Assembly (NCBI GenBank): GCA_964557845.1
Contig: CAZLBV010000282.1
Coordinates: forward strand, 1-6,313
Source of the DNA: CAZLBV01 sp964557845
GTDB taxonomy: Bacteria > Acidobacteriota > Aminicenantia > Aminicenantales > Aminicenantaceae
Direction of reading: 5' to 3'
DNA: 6,313 nucleotides
Part shown: positions 5,435 through 6,313 of the stretch, one piece after another
Numbering within the stretch: the first letter of the stretch is position 1
How the letters are laid out: each line of letters opens with the position of its first letter
Notes under the pieces: model-generated
Databases searched by the model: none
What the model was told of the DNA's origin: nothing
What the model saw: only the letters and a program-made list of their open reading frames with translations
Translations under genes and position numbers: made by a program

Positions 5435-6313
5435 ATGAAGCAAATCACAAAAAATATCTTTGGTCTATTGATTGTTCTGATCATCGCAGCGGTTGGATTT
5501 TCCGGCCATCAAGACAAAGTCGCTCCTCATTTATCTAAATTCATCTGGGAGAAGGGAGAAAATACCGAATTATTGGCCTGGATTTATTTTAGTGACAAAG
5601 GTGCTGATCTGGATAAAAAGATAGAAGAAGCAAGACGATCATTCAGTCCCCGCACACAGCAAAGACGTTGGCGGCACCGGGATATTTATCCTACAGCCGA
5701 TGTCTATGATGTGCCGGTAAATGAAGAATATGTCAAAAAGCTTAAAGGATATATCAACCGGATCAGACACTGCTCCCGCTGGCTGAATGCAGTTTCGGTT
5801 GAAACAGAAGGAGCAAACATAGCCAGGATAGCCGGCCTGCCCTTTGTCAAGAGGATCGAGAAAGTCCGGTCCTTTGTTTTCCGGGATCCAGTTGATGAGG
5901 GCAATAAATTCGGGATCGAATCCATGAGATCAGCCCCAGCTCATGTGTATGAATACGGCCCCTCTTTTGATCAAGTTCAGCAAATAAACGTTCCGGCCCT
6001 GCATGACAAAGGATACAGCGGGAAAGGGGTTTTGATGTGTCTCCTGGATGGAGGATTCAATAATCTAACCCACGAAAGCTTGATTCCTCTTAATATCCTG
6101 GACACCTGGGATTTCGTCAATCAAGATCCTGTTGTATCCGATCAAACTGGGCAGATGGGAAATGGTGATCACGGCACCAACACACTGTCTGTTGCCGCAG
6201 GTTTTATGCCCGGGAAATTGATAGGGCCTGCTTTTGGATCTGATTTTATCCTGGGGAAAACCGAGAACAGTGAATGGGAGCGACATATGGAAGAGGATGA
6301 CTGGATCGCCGGA
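5435..6313 (+). CDS. Secreted subtilisin-like (S8) serine protease, N-terminal part
   Basis: An uninterrupted frame of 293 codons runs from ATG 5435 to the window edge. AGGAAGG (5422-5428) lies 6 nt before the ATG. A signal peptide (MKQITKN, then hydrophobic residues 8-22) precedes a propeptide-like region (about 33-145) with an Arg-rich RTQQRRWRHR (73-82) and a GLPFVKRIEKV (134-144) ending like inhibitor-I9-type prodomains. The peptidase domain begins near QINVPALHDKGYSGKGVLM (183-201). It contains the catalytic Asp D205 in LLDGGF and the catalytic His H246 in GDHGTNTLSVAAG. Acidic EEDDW (286-290) matches the region after the His in S8 proteases seen in Bacteroidota-like genomes. The catalytic Ser and oxyanion Asn lie beyond the window. 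The protein is probably extracellular, and its substrates are unknown. It is isolated from the DUF2202 gene by a terminator, so it has its own promoter. Confidence 0.88.
   Translation, partial: MKQITKNIFGLLIVLIIAAVGFSGHQDKVAPHLSKFIWEKGENTELLAWIYFSDKGADLDKKIEEARRSFSPRTQQRRWRHRDIYPTADVYDVPVNEEYVKKLKGYINRIRHCSRWLNAVSVETEGANIARIAGLPFVKRIEKVRSFVFRDPVDEGNKFGIESMRSAPAHVYEYGPSFDQVQQINVPALHDKGYSGKGVLMCLLDGGFNNLTHESLIPLNILDTWDFVNQDPVVSDQTGQMGNGDHGTNTLSVAAGFMPGKLIGPAFGSDFILGKTENSEWERHMEEDDWIAG

Noticed and set aside
5704..6286. Minus-strand open frames of 73 codons opposite the protease
   Set aside because: The plus-strand frame carries a signal peptide, the catalytic Asp and His contexts and a ribosome binding site, and runs without a stop to the edge.

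Overview
The window is bacterial chromosomal DNA of mid-range GC with AT-rich intergenic gaps. It contains six protein genes, two of them cut by the window edges. No rRNA, tRNA, CRISPR array or intact insertion sequence is visible. The gene content (an Agl23-type membrane protein with a GT2 partner, a Tat-exported Gfo/Idh/MocA oxidoreductase with a DUF1080 protein, an exported DUF2202 protein, and an S8 protease of the type common in Bacteroidota-like and candidate-phylum genomes) suggests an uncultured, saccharolytic, deep-branching bacterium such as Aminicenantes, Planctomycetes or a relative. This placement is inference from family distribution only; no marker gene is present.

Layout. (1) Positions 1-1587, plus strand: the C-terminal part of an Agl23-like multi-pass membrane protein, joined by a 4-bp GTGA overlap to a family 2 glycosyltransferase. 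They are probably a surface-glycan or glycolipid assembly pair. (2) Positions 1573-1877: a gap between convergent genes holding a low-complexity repeat cassette that reaches into the last codons of the glycosyltransferase. (3) Positions 1878-4085, minus strand: a two-gene operon of a Tat-signal Gfo/Idh/MocA oxidoreductase followed 15 bp later by a secreted DUF1080 (3-keto-glycoside hydrolase family) protein. Together they fit the oxidise-then-eliminate route of glycoside cleavage outside the cytoplasm. (4) Positions 4086-4415: a divergent regulatory region. It has a sigma-70-like promoter facing the oxidoreductase, an approximately 97-bp element bounded by imperfect inverted repeats (possible remnant of IS21-type ends), a spaced CATACAA/TTGTATG inverted repeat, and a consensus-perfect sigma-54 -24/-12 promoter facing right. 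(5) Positions 4416-5265, plus strand: an exported DUF2202 ferritin-like protein with a Gly/Asn/Gln-rich linker, ended by a strong intrinsic terminator. (6) Positions 5435-6313, plus strand: the N-terminal 293 residues of a secreted subtilisin-family protease whose reading frame runs off the window.

The signals most worth a second look are the sigma-54 promoter in front of the DUF2202 gene, the inverted-repeat-bounded element that appears to supply the -35 box of the oxidoreductase operon, and the altered DxD motif of the glycosyltransferase. I found no clear case for a wholly new system.
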